Positions 28,745 through 36,155 of a stretch of 54,548 nt of DNA are shown here, one piece after another. The stretch lies in assembly GCF_014203095.1 (NCBI RefSeq), contig NZ_JACHIG010000018.1:1-54548 (forward strand), written 5' to 3'. Within the stretch, counting starts at the first letter, position 1, and every line of letters starts with the position of its first letter. A program made the translations under genes and the position numbers. The notes under the pieces are model-generated. The model had not been told where the DNA came from, did no database searches, and saw only the letters and a program-made list of their open reading frames with translations. This DNA comes from Prosthecobacter vanneervenii. Its GTDB lineage: Bacteria; Verrucomicrobiota; Verrucomicrobiia; Verrucomicrobiales; Verrucomicrobiaceae.

Positions 28745-29236
28745 TCAGTCGTTGTAAAATACCAGGCTCATGATTTTCCAGCCCGCCGGGGTCTGGATGA
28801 GCGTGAAACAGTCGGTGCCGGTGGTGATCTCGCTGCCCTTCGTCAGCTTCCAGCGCACGCTGGCCTGCGCTGTGCGGTCATCGCGCAGGATCTTCATGTC
28901 CGTGGGCACCTCGGTCATCGGCACCGTCGTGGTCGCATGGCTCAGCTTCTGCCCATGCAGGAAATCGGTCAGCCCATAGCTGTGCGGAGCGCCCTGATGC
29001 ACAAAGACCACCCGCGCCTGCTCATGAAAACACGCGCCATACCCGTCCATGTCCTTCGCGGACCACGTGGAAAAATAATGCGTCAGAAACTCGCGCACAT
29101 CAGCCGTCTCAACTCGGGACGCGGCCTCCTGCGCACCGCAGCCGGAGAGAAAGGCCGCGCTCAGGATCACGAAAGACGACAGCAGCACCAGCCTTTTCAG
29201 CACGAGGGTCAGCAGCGCTGGATCGTCATTCTTCAT
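28745..29236 (-). CDS. NTF2-like lipoprotein (SnoaL/DUF4440 type)
   Basis: 163 aa from ATG 29236. A hydrophobic stretch ends in a lipobox LSGC with Cys33, so the mature protein is lipid-anchored. The rest is a small NTF2-like cone fold: VREFLTHYFSTWSAKDMDGYGACFHEQARVVFVHQGAPHSYG, then a beta-sheet ending in TPAGWKIMSLVFYND. Members of this superfamily bind small ligands or act as enzymes; no catalytic set is clear here. It follows parB by 31 bp and precedes the spermidine-synthase-like gene by 25 bp, so the three may form one transcript. Confidence 0.75.
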   Translation of the reverse strand: MKNDDPALLTLVLKRLVLLSSFVILSAAFLSGCGAQEAASRVETADVREFLTHYFSTWSAKDMDGYGACFHEQARVVFVHQGAPHSYGLTDFLHGQKLSHATTTVPMTEVPTDMKILRDDRTAQASVRWKLTKGSEITTGTDCFTLIQTPAGWKIMSLVFYND

Positions 29237-29267
29237 GCGGGTGTCATCGTTGGCGCTCAGCGCCCGG

Positions 29268-30179
29268 TTACTCCTCCGCAAAGGCCTCTTCCTCCACCCC
29301 GATCACGCTCAGGATGCGGTTCAGATCCTCCACGCCGTAGTAGTCGATCTCGATGCGCCCCTTCTTCTCCCCGTGGTGGATGCTCACATTCGTCGTCAGG
29401 TGCTGGATCAGCTTCTGCTCCACCGCCTGAATCGCACGCGTCAGGTCGGTCTCCGTCGGCTTGGGTGCCGGCGGGGGCGGCGGATGCAGGATGGCATCCA
29501 CGGCCTTCTCAGTGGCGCGCACCGTCAGGCTCTTGGCCACGATCTGATGTGCCACACGCTCCTGCTCCTCATGCTGCTTCAGCATCAGCAGCACTTTCGC
29601 ATGCCCCGTGGAGATCTTGCCCCCCACCAGCATGTCGCGGATGCCGCCGGGCAGTTCCAGCAGGCGCATCGTGTTGGCCACGGTGGCGCGGTTCTTGCCC
29701 ACTCGCTGGGCAATGTCCTCCTGCCGCATTTGGAAATCTTTGGCCAGGCGGGAGTAGGCCTGCGCCTCTTCGATGGGGTTCAGCCCCTCGCGCTGCAGGT
29801 TCTCGATGAGAGCCATCTCCAGCACGTCCTTGTCGCTGGCCTCGCGGACGATCACCGGCACTTCCTTCAGCCCCAGTTCGCGAGACGCACGGAAGCGTCG
29901 CTCACCCGCGATCAGCTCCAGCTTTCCATTCACCCGGCGCACGATCAGCGGCTGGATGATCCCATGCTCGCGGATGGACTCCATCAACTCTGTGAGCATC
30001 TCGGACTGGAACTCCTTGCGCGGCTGCAGCGGGCTCGGCACCACCTGGTCCAGCGTCACACGGTTCACCACGTCTCCAGGGGCTGGCTGCGCCAGCGCAG
30101 GCACACGCGCCACTCCCGACACCGCAGGAGATGCCGAAATGAGTGCTCCGAGTCCTTTGCCGAGTACCGGTTTTGCCAT
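29268..30179 (-). CDS. parB: ParB chromosome-partitioning protein
   Basis: 303 aa from ATG 30179 (MAKPVLGKGLGALISAS), the usual ParB start that binds ParA; the frame beginning at 30248 adds nonsense. ParB/Srx box: VVPSPLQPRKEF, then GIIQPLIVRRVNGKLELIAGERRFRAS, which holds the CTP-binding GERRFRA motif (about 91-97). The central helix-turn-helix is LAKDFQMRQEDIAQRVGKNRATVANTMRLL (about 145-175), which reads parS. The dimerisation domain fills the last 50 residues. ParB loads at parS as a CTP clamp. No parA lies beside it and I found no parS-like 16-bp palindrome nearby. It diverges from yicC with a 113-bp gap. Confidence 0.95.
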   Translation of the reverse strand: MAKPVLGKGLGALISASPAVSGVARVPALAQPAPGDVVNRVTLDQVVPSPLQPRKEFQSEMLTELMESIREHGIIQPLIVRRVNGKLELIAGERRFRASRELGLKEVPVIVREASDKDVLEMALIENLQREGLNPIEEAQAYSRLAKDFQMRQEDIAQRVGKNRATVANTMRLLELPGGIRDMLVGGKISTGHAKVLLMLKQHEEQERVAHQIVAKSLTVRATEKAVDAILHPPPPPAPKPTETDLTRAIQAVEQKLIQHLTTNVSIHHGEKKGRIEIDYYGVEDLNRILSVIGVEEEAFAEE

Positions 30180-30292
30180 AGGGCTGGCGAGACTAGGGAG
30201 CACTCGGAACGTTGCAAATCGGAATCGCGACGAATCTGCATCCGCCACAGCCAGGACTTTACCAAAGTCAAATACCGTTCCATGAGGTAACC

Positions 30293-31168
30293 ATGAAAAG
30301 TATGACAGGATTTGGCCGGGGCGAGGCTCAGCGCCCCGGAGTCACTTGGAGCGTGGAATGCAGTTCCGTAAACCGCAAGCAGCTCGAAGTCGCCGTCAAT
30401 CTCCCCCGTGAGCTCTCCGAACTCGAAAACGCCGTCCGCACAGAGGTCGCCGCCGCCGTCTCTCGTGGCCGCGTCAATGTCGCTGTCCGACGGGAAACCG
30501 GCGCCGCAGGCACTGACTCCATCCATGTGGACCACGCCCTCGCCGCCCATTACCTTCACGCCATGCATGCCCTCGCGCTCAAGCTGGACATGCCGCCGGA
30601 CATCTCCCTCACAGACATCACCCGCCTCCCCGGCGTCATCACCCAAGCCCAGGCCGAAACCGCCGCCGAGGACGCCTGGCCCCCCGTCCAGGAGGCGCTG
30701 GCAGCTGCCCTGAAACAGCTCAACACCATGCGTACCACCGAGGGCGCCAGCCTCCGTAGCGACATCGAGTCCCGCCTCTCTCAGATCGAGACCCTCCTCG
30801 ACTCCATCCGCACCAAGGCAGCCACCGTCCCCGAGCACCATCGCAAAATGCTCCGCCAGCGCCTCGAAGACGCCGGCCTCCCCCTCCCGCTCGACGACGA
30901 GCGCCTCGTCAAAGAAATCGCCCTCTTCGCCGACCGCACCGACATCTCCGAGGAGCTCACCCGTGCCGCCAGCCACGTAAAACAGTTCCGCGCGTACCTC
31001 GACGGCGGCGCTCCCGCCGGCCGCAGCCTCGACTTCCTCCTCCAGGAGTTTTTCCGCGAGTTCAACACCATGGGCTCCAAGTGCAACAACGCCGAAATCG
31101 CCCACCACGTCGTCACCGCCAAGACTGAACTCGAGAAGATCCGCGAGCAGGTGCAGAACGCAGAATGA
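30293..31168 (+). CDS. yicC: YicC-family endoribonuclease
   Basis: 291 aa from ATG 30293. Gene start and end carry the family marks: MKSMTGFGRGEA at the N terminus, and GSKCNNAEIAHHVVTAKTELEKIREQVQN at the C terminus (DUF1732). The length is the family standard. YicC proteins are Mg- or Mn-dependent endoribonucleases involved in small-RNA turnover in E. coli. A Shine-Dalgarno AGGT lies six bases before the ATG (GAGGTAACC), one of the few clear ones in this window. The stop directly abuts the stop of the convergent Gfo/Idh/MocA gene (31168/31169). Confidence 0.95.
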   Translation: MKSMTGFGRGEAQRPGVTWSVECSSVNRKQLEVAVNLPRELSELENAVRTEVAAAVSRGRVNVAVRRETGAAGTDSIHVDHALAAHYLHAMHALALKLDMPPDISLTDITRLPGVITQAQAETAAEDAWPPVQEALAAALKQLNTMRTTEGASLRSDIESRLSQIETLLDSIRTKAATVPEHHRKMLRQRLEDAGLPLPLDDERLVKEIALFADRTDISEELTRAASHVKQFRAYLDGGAPAGRSLDFLLQEFFREFNTMGSKCNNAEIAHHVVTAKTELEKIREQVQNAE

Positions 31169-32254
31169 TCACGACCCGCTCGGCTTCGGCAACCCCTTGG
31201 GCACCGACTTCGGCATCTCGTGCTTCGCCTTGCCATCCTCCGGCAGCCACGCCTCCGGCGCACCAGCCTTCACCATCACTTCCCTCAGCGTCACACGGCC
31301 TCCGTCGCGGTGCTTGCTCTCCTCCGCCGCAGCCATGAACGCATAAATCTCCAGCGTCTGCTTTGGCAATACCGGCGGCTGCTTCGTTTGGAAAAACTTC
31401 ACAATCTCACGCAGCATTGGTGTGTAGTCCCCCTCGGACTTCTGCTCGGTGATCTGCTTGTCCCCAAAGCGGATCAGCTTGTACGCCATCGCCCCTTCAT
31501 GGATCGCCTGCAGAGTGCCTGTGCGCCCGCCCGCCCACAGCCCTGTCACCACCGACTCAGACGCAGTCGTCGTCCGCACCACAGAAAGACATCCTGTCCC
31601 CATCACCGTAAAGAGCGCCTCCGTCGGGTGGATGCCGTAAAAAAACAGGTCCGGATGGTGCGGCAGCACATGCGCCGGGCCATACGAGATCACACTGCGC
31701 GCAGGTGTTGCCTCCGCATTCGCCACCTCTAGCACTCCTGGATACCAGCGCACTGCCGAGGCGCTAAAGACCGGCACCTGCGCAGCTCCAGCCAGCCGGT
31801 AGATCTCCACCGCGTCCTTCAGCGAGACAGCCACCGGCTTGTCCATGAAGACCGGCTTTCCAGCAGCAATGATCTGCTTCATCTGCTCCAGGCGTGGGCG
31901 TCCTTCCAGGCTCAGCAGCAGCACCGCGTCCACATCCTTGCACGCCTCCGCCACGCTGCCCACGATCCGCACGCCAAATTTGTCCCGCACCGTGGCCGTA
32001 AAGCCTTCCACGCGCGTCTTGCTCTCCTCAATGTCCGGGCTGCCACCAGGAAAAGCCACCACCACCCTCGCCCCCGGGATGTGGTTCGGATTCGCCGGAT
32101 CATTCAGCCGCAGCGTGAACTGCTCCGAATGCGAGGTGTCCAGCCCGATGATGCCAATTCGTAGGTCGTCCGCCATGAGAGGAGTGCCGACCAGCGCCGC
32201 CACACATCCCGAAGCGAGGATGCAAAGAGCTTGGAGGCGTCGGGTTGGGCGCAT
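31169..32254 (-). CDS. Secreted Gfo/Idh/MocA family oxidoreductase, divergent
   Basis: 361 aa from ATG 32254, with a signal peptide MRPTRRLQALCILASGCVAALVGTPLMA. The dinucleotide fold starts at LRIGIIGLDTSHSEQF; here the usual glycine-rich GxGxxG is replaced by GLDTSHS, which may change or weaken cofactor binding. The EKP motif reads VFMDKPVAVSL. The C-terminal half is the usual alpha/beta dimerisation fold. This variant (GLDTSHSEQF with an AFPGGSPDI segment) is a recurring secreted subfamily in PVC bacteria whose substrate is unknown. It is convergent with yicC without a gap and diverges from the next Gfo/Idh/MocA gene (83 bp between starts). Confidence 0.87.
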   Translation of the reverse strand: MRPTRRLQALCILASGCVAALVGTPLMADDLRIGIIGLDTSHSEQFTLRLNDPANPNHIPGARVVVAFPGGSPDIEESKTRVEGFTATVRDKFGVRIVGSVAEACKDVDAVLLLSLEGRPRLEQMKQIIAAGKPVFMDKPVAVSLKDAVEIYRLAGAAQVPVFSASAVRWYPGVLEVANAEATPARSVISYGPAHVLPHHPDLFFYGIHPTEALFTVMGTGCLSVVRTTTASESVVTGLWAGGRTGTLQAIHEGAMAYKLIRFGDKQITEQKSEGDYTPMLREIVKFFQTKQPPVLPKQTLEIYAFMAAAEESKHRDGGRVTLREVMVKAGAPEAWLPEDGKAKHEMPKSVPKGLPKPSGS

Positions 32255-32337
32255 GACTTCTAAAATGCAGGCTGGTCTGTTAAAGCGCAACTGTTGAGTC
32301 GCTTGACCGTGCCGCCAGACCCGCTAGGCTCGCGCCC

Positions 32338-33495
32338 ATGGAAACCGTCAGACTTGGCATCGTTGGGCTTGGAAACATGGGCAAGGCACACCTTGCAAAC
32401 ATTCGCGCTGGGAAGATCCCCGGCCTGCGCGTCACCGCGCTGTGCGAGAGCGTCGGCACCCTGCCGAACCTCGTCGAAGGCGAGAAGGCTTTCACCGATG
32501 TGAATGCCATGATCCGCAGCGGCCACATCGACGCCATCCTCATCTGCACCCCCCATTTCAGCCACACCACCATCGGCATCGAGGCCCTCAAGGCCGGACT
32601 CCACGTCCTGGTTGAAAAGCCCATCTCCGTCCACAAGGCCGACTGCGAACGCCTCATCGCCGCCCACACGGATAAAAACAAGATCTTCGCCGCCATGTTC
32701 AACATGCGCACCAACGCCTGCTTCAAGAAGGTCAAAGACCTCATCGACAGCGGCGAGCTCGGCGCCATCCGCCGCGTCCACTGGGAGGTCACCAACTGGT
32801 TCCGCACCAATTACTACTACGCCACTGGCGGCTGGCGCGGCACCTGGAAGGGCGAAGGCGGCGGCGTCCTCATGAACCAGTGCCCGCACAATCTCGACCT
32901 CTTCCAGTGGCTCTTCGGCATGCCCCAGCGTGTGCGTGGCTTCTGTCAGTTCGGCCGCTTCCATGAGATCGAGGTCGAGGACGACGTCACCGCAGTCCTC
33001 CAGTACGACAGCGGCACCACCGCCACCTTCGTCACCAGCACCGGCGAGGCTCCTGGCATCAATAAGCTCGAAATCTCCGCCGAGCAGGGTCGCCTCACCG
33101 TCACCGACGGCACCCGAATCCACTTCCAGCGCAACCGCCAGCAGATGAGCAAGTTCTGCATGGAAGCCGAAGCCGCCTTCGCCATGCCCGAAAGCTGGCA
33201 CATGGACATCCATGTGGACCAGACCGGCGGTCAGCACATCGAGATCCTGCAGAACTTCACCAACGCCATCCTCAAGGGTGAGAAACTCCTCTCCCCCGCC
33301 GAAGAAGGCATCCGCAGCGTCGAACTCGCCAACGCCATCCTCCTCTCCACCTGGCAGGACAAGACCATCGAGCTCCCCATGTCATCCGCCGACTACGAGA
33401 GCCTCCTCATCGAAAAGGGCGAAAAATCCACCTTCCAGAAGACCAAGGTCGTCGCCAAAGCCACCTCCGACGACTTCGCCAAGAGCTTCCGCTAA
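32338..33495 (+). CDS. Cytosolic Gfo/Idh/MocA oxidoreductase
   Basis: 385 aa, no signal peptide. The N-terminal Rossmann signature is LGIVGLGNMGKAHL, the EKP motif is VLVEKPISVHKAD, and the catalytic region carries GVLMNQCPHNLDLFQWLFG, where the His and Asp lie in the usual HxxD geometry. NAD(P)-dependent sugar oxidation or epimerisation is the family reaction. A strong terminator (33521-33553) ends the transcript. It is the most canonical of the five family members in the window. Confidence 0.93.
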   Translation: METVRLGIVGLGNMGKAHLANIRAGKIPGLRVTALCESVGTLPNLVEGEKAFTDVNAMIRSGHIDAILICTPHFSHTTIGIEALKAGLHVLVEKPISVHKADCERLIAAHTDKNKIFAAMFNMRTNACFKKVKDLIDSGELGAIRRVHWEVTNWFRTNYYYATGGWRGTWKGEGGGVLMNQCPHNLDLFQWLFGMPQRVRGFCQFGRFHEIEVEDDVTAVLQYDSGTTATFVTSTGEAPGINKLEISAEQGRLTVTDGTRIHFQRNRQQMSKFCMEAEAAFAMPESWHMDIHVDQTGGQHIEILQNFTNAILKGEKLLSPAEEGIRSVELANAILLSTWQDKTIELPMSSADYESLLIEKGEKSTFQKTKVVAKATSDDFAKSFR

Positions 33496-33520
33496 AAGCT
33501 CTTCAAGCCTGAAACTCATC

Positions 33521-33553
33521 AAACGCCGCCCGGGAAACCGCGCGGCGTTTTTT
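33521..33553 (+). terminator. Rho-independent terminator
   Basis: Stem AAACGCCGC (33521-33529) pairs with GCGGCGTTT (33542-33550), followed by further T residues (six in all, 33548-33553). It ends the Gfo/Idh/MocA transcript. Confidence 0.85.
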
Positions 33554-33726
33554 GTGCCCTCCATCTCTCCGTCACAGCCCTAGCCCGTAGAGAACAGCGG
33601 CCCCGACTGGCGACAGGCATCCAGCATCTCCTATCTCCATCCACGCACACTCCACACCAACCCCGGCACACTGATTGCTTGCAACTTTGGAATAAAATTG
33701 TTCGTTCCTGCATCTAACGGTACGAC

Positions 33727-34116
33727 ATGCTCACCCGCCTCACAGCCCTGCTCCTCAGCCTCTGCATCGCTTTGCCGATGTGCTGGTGCTGCGTGGCCGT
33801 CAGCGCATCACCACAGGCCGAGGTGGCATCTTGCTGCGCCCGTAAACAGCACGCGGCCTCAGATCATCATTCCGGCCAGCCCAAAGACCAAGGCTGCCCC
33901 TGTGCCCGCCATGAGGCCTCGCGCGACTTCGCCTCCACTATCGTCAAGGCTCCCGCCCCGGCATTGAAGCTCCTCGCAGCGCCTGTCTGGCATCTCTTCT
34001 CCACCACCAGCTTCCAATTTCAGATTTCATCTCTTTCTGCGCCCCGTCACGACCACGGGCCGCCCCTGTACACATCGCCGCCGCTCTACGCTCGGCACTG
34101 TGCCCTTCTCATTTGA
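33727..34116 (+). CDS. Small exported Cys/His-rich protein
   Basis: 129 aa. I do not recognise a family. A signal peptide (MLTRLTALLLSLCIALPMCWCC) is followed by a region with CC (36-37), clustered His (H42, H47, H48) and CPCARH (57-62). The C-terminal half is hydrophobic and ends with PRHDHGPPLYTSPPLYARH. Cysteine and histidine clusters suggest metal binding in the periplasm, as in small copper- or zinc-linked exported proteins, but this is inference. It stands upstream of another Cys-rich small exported protein, 224 bp away. Confidence 0.5.
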   Translation: MLTRLTALLLSLCIALPMCWCCVAVSASPQAEVASCCARKQHAASDHHSGQPKDQGCPCARHEASRDFASTIVKAPAPALKLLAAPVWHLFSTTSFQFQISSLSAPRHDHGPPLYTSPPLYARHCALLI

Positions 34117-34129
34117 AGACACACCCCCC

Positions 34130-34148
34130 GCGTCTGGAAGCCAGACGC
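34130..34148. repeat. REP-like palindrome
   Basis: GCGTCTGG (34130-34137), AAG, CCAGACGC (34141-34148): a perfect 8-bp stem with a 3-base loop. Read on the other strand the core is TGGCTTCCAGA, which shares GGCTTCCAG with the element at 1575-1593. It lies between the two Cys-rich genes. Confidence 0.5.
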
Positions 34149-34340
34149 TCCGGGCAGCAGTGATCTTATCTCATTCTTCGCGGCCATGATTTGTGCCGCA
34201 CCCCAGACAGCCTGCCCGGCCGTCTGGCCTCACCGCCAGTTCAACACGCCACCCGATGGCACACCCGGCACGTGCACGCCTGCGCCGCGCGCCGGAATCC
34301 TCAAAGCAGGCACCTCAAAAACACAAACAAACACAACACT

Positions 34341-34505
34341 ATGAAAACCATCCTCACCCTCATCGCCGCAGCCTCCGTCGCCGCCCTTTCCAGCACCGCT
34401 CTTGCCGCCGGCAAGGCCTGCGAAAAGTGCTGCAAGGACAACTGCGCCGCCTGCTGCAAGGAAAAAGGCAAGACCTGCGGCAAAGACTGCTGCAAAGGCG
34501 AATAA
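34341..34505 (+). CDS. Nine-cysteine exported micro-protein
   Basis: 54 aa, starting at the ATG that gives MKTILTLIAAASVAALSSTALAAG, a textbook signal peptide cleaved near residue 23. The mature part is only about 31 residues and holds nine Cys: positions 27, 30, 31, 35, 38, 39, 46, 50 and 51 (CEKCC, CAACC, CGKDCC), spaced by Lys, Asp and Glu. This is metallothionein-like in density, but exported. The most likely role is metal binding in the periplasm, or a disulfide-rich structural peptide. The strong terminator just after the gene (34524-34556) supports it being a real transcription unit. Confidence 0.75.
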   Translation: MKTILTLIAAASVAALSSTALAAGKACEKCCKDNCAACCKEKGKTCGKDCCKGE

Positions 34506-34523
34506 GCTCTCCTGACCAGCCAC

Positions 34524-34556
34524 GCCGCCACCTGGAAACAGGTGGCGGCTTTTTTT
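34524..34556 (+). terminator. Rho-independent terminator
   Basis: GCCGCCACCT (34524-34533), loop GGAAAC, AGGTGGCGGC (34540-34549), then seven T. A perfect 10-bp stem follows the nine-cysteine gene. Confidence 0.92.
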
Positions 34557-34678
34557 GGGGCCGATTCTCGACAGCCATGGCCGCTGAAAGCGGCGAACTC
34601 ATTTACAGGCATGCGACTGACGCAGCCAATGGGGCCGCTCCGTTGTCAGGCAATGTGGCAGACTCTTCGAGAACAGGG

Positions 34679-36070
34679 CTATTCAGCCGCTTTTTGCAGC
34701 GCCTTCAGAGACGGCGCTCCTTTCAGCTTCTCCACTTGTTCAGCCACGACTTCAGCGCGCCGGGCCGCCTCCTGGCGTTCCCTGACTTTCGCCAGCAGAG
34801 TTGACTGATGCGCTTTGCGTAGCTTTTCAGCCATGGCTGAGTTGGGGCTTTGATCCGCTCCTGTAGATGCCATGTCTTCGGCAAATGAATTCAGCAGCCT
34901 CGTAAGCTCTGTGTCATCATGCGCCAGATTCTGCATCACCTGCTGGATTTCCGCAGGAGTGGCCACGGAGCCTGCCTTGATCTCTTTCTCTTTCACGCTG
35001 GGCCGGAACATCACTGCCAGCAATCCCCCCAGCAGCACACCCACCGCTCCTGCAGCCAGGATGACCTGCTTCTGTGGCATTCGAGCAGCCGGCTTTGTCT
35101 GCGCGGCAGGTTTCATGCTCGCGGCCATCAGCGGCCCCTTCAAGCCGGCGATTCTTCCTGAATCCAGCCCCAGCCCGAGATCGATGGCTATCGGCCTGGC
35201 CGGAGCAGCGCCCGGCTCCGCAGCCTGCTTCATTGCCACGTTGATGTGCGCACGAAATTCCGACGCATCCTGATAACGCTTTTCCGGATCAGGGTGCATG
35301 GCTCTGGCGATGATCTCGTCCCATCGCTTCGAAACTTGGGCAAACTCCGTGACCGAACGACGCGGCTCCTTGGGCACGGTGCCCGTCAGCATCTCATACA
35401 GCACCACACCTGCGGCATAAATATCCACCCGATGGTCCACCACGCTGCCGCCGCGGATCTCCGGCGCGGCATAATCCGGCGTGCCAAAGGGGTTCTCCTG
35501 CTCCGCCTCATCAGAAACAGGTCGCGCCAGGCCAAAGTCAGCCACTTTCACATGGTCAGCGTCATTCACCATGATGTTCCCCGGCTTGATGTCCCGGTGA
35601 ATGATCTGGTGTTCATGCGCAAAGGTCAGCGCCTCGCACAGTTGCATCGCCAGGTTCGTCGCCTTTCTGAGTGAGAGCCCCCCTTTGTGAATCATCTCGT
35701 GAAGGGACCTCCCCTCAATCCATTCCATCACCAGATAAAGATGCCCTCCGGCTGTGATGCCAAAGTCATACACCCCGACGATGTTCGTGTGGTTCAGCTT
35801 CGCCATCGCGCGCGCCTCCACCTTGAAGCGGTCGGCAAATTCTTTTTCAGCCCCAAATTCGGGCGGCAGAATCTTCACAGCCACTCTACGATCCAAGCTC
35901 TCCTGATAGGCTTTGTACACCGCGCCCATGCCGCCACATGCCGCCAGTTTTTCAAATTGAAACTGCGGCAGATAGGCGTCCATCGCCTCCAGGCTGGGCA
36001 CATCAAACGAAGGCTGTTCGTCAGGGGTCGACTCTTCGGGCATCTCCATACATACCCGCTTCTCACTCAT
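34679..36070 (-). CDS. Membrane Ser/Thr protein kinase (Hanks type), first of a tandem pair
   Basis: 463 aa. The leader FDVPSLEAMDAYLPQFQFEKL is followed by the kinase domain (about 36-280): glycine loop AACGGMGAVY, K66 in VAVKIL, H158-RD160-x-K162 in HRDIKPGNI, D178 in DFG and APE. All catalytic residues are present; the first Gly of the loop is Ala, as in its partner. One membrane helix lies at about 335-355. The rest is a short helical domain ending in APSLKALQKAAE. The tail shares the motif RAE(V/I)VA...L..APSLKALQ with the next kinase. Downstream of the kinase at 36156 by 85 bp on the same strand, it looks like a duplicate with a shortened sensor domain. Confidence 0.93.
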   Translation of the reverse strand: MSEKRVCMEMPEESTPDEQPSFDVPSLEAMDAYLPQFQFEKLAACGGMGAVYKAYQESLDRRVAVKILPPEFGAEKEFADRFKVEARAMAKLNHTNIVGVYDFGITAGGHLYLVMEWIEGRSLHEMIHKGGLSLRKATNLAMQLCEALTFAHEHQIIHRDIKPGNIMVNDADHVKVADFGLARPVSDEAEQENPFGTPDYAAPEIRGGSVVDHRVDIYAAGVVLYEMLTGTVPKEPRRSVTEFAQVSKRWDEIIARAMHPDPEKRYQDASEFRAHINVAMKQAAEPGAAPARPIAIDLGLGLDSGRIAGLKGPLMAASMKPAAQTKPAARMPQKQVILAAGAVGVLLGGLLAVMFRPSVKEKEIKAGSVATPAEIQQVMQNLAHDDTELTRLLNSFAEDMASTGADQSPNSAMAEKLRKAHQSTLLAKVRERQEAARRAEVVAEQVEKLKGAPSLKALQKAAE

Positions 36071-36155
36071 GAGCGAGCAAAAAAATTCCGATGCTCCATT
36101 CTTAAAAATCTAACCCATATCCACAAGCCCTTCAAAAAAGCTCCACCACACTCCA

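Noticed and set aside
30180..30292. parS site near parB
   Set aside because: No sequence close to the TGTTTCACGTGAAACA palindrome is present.
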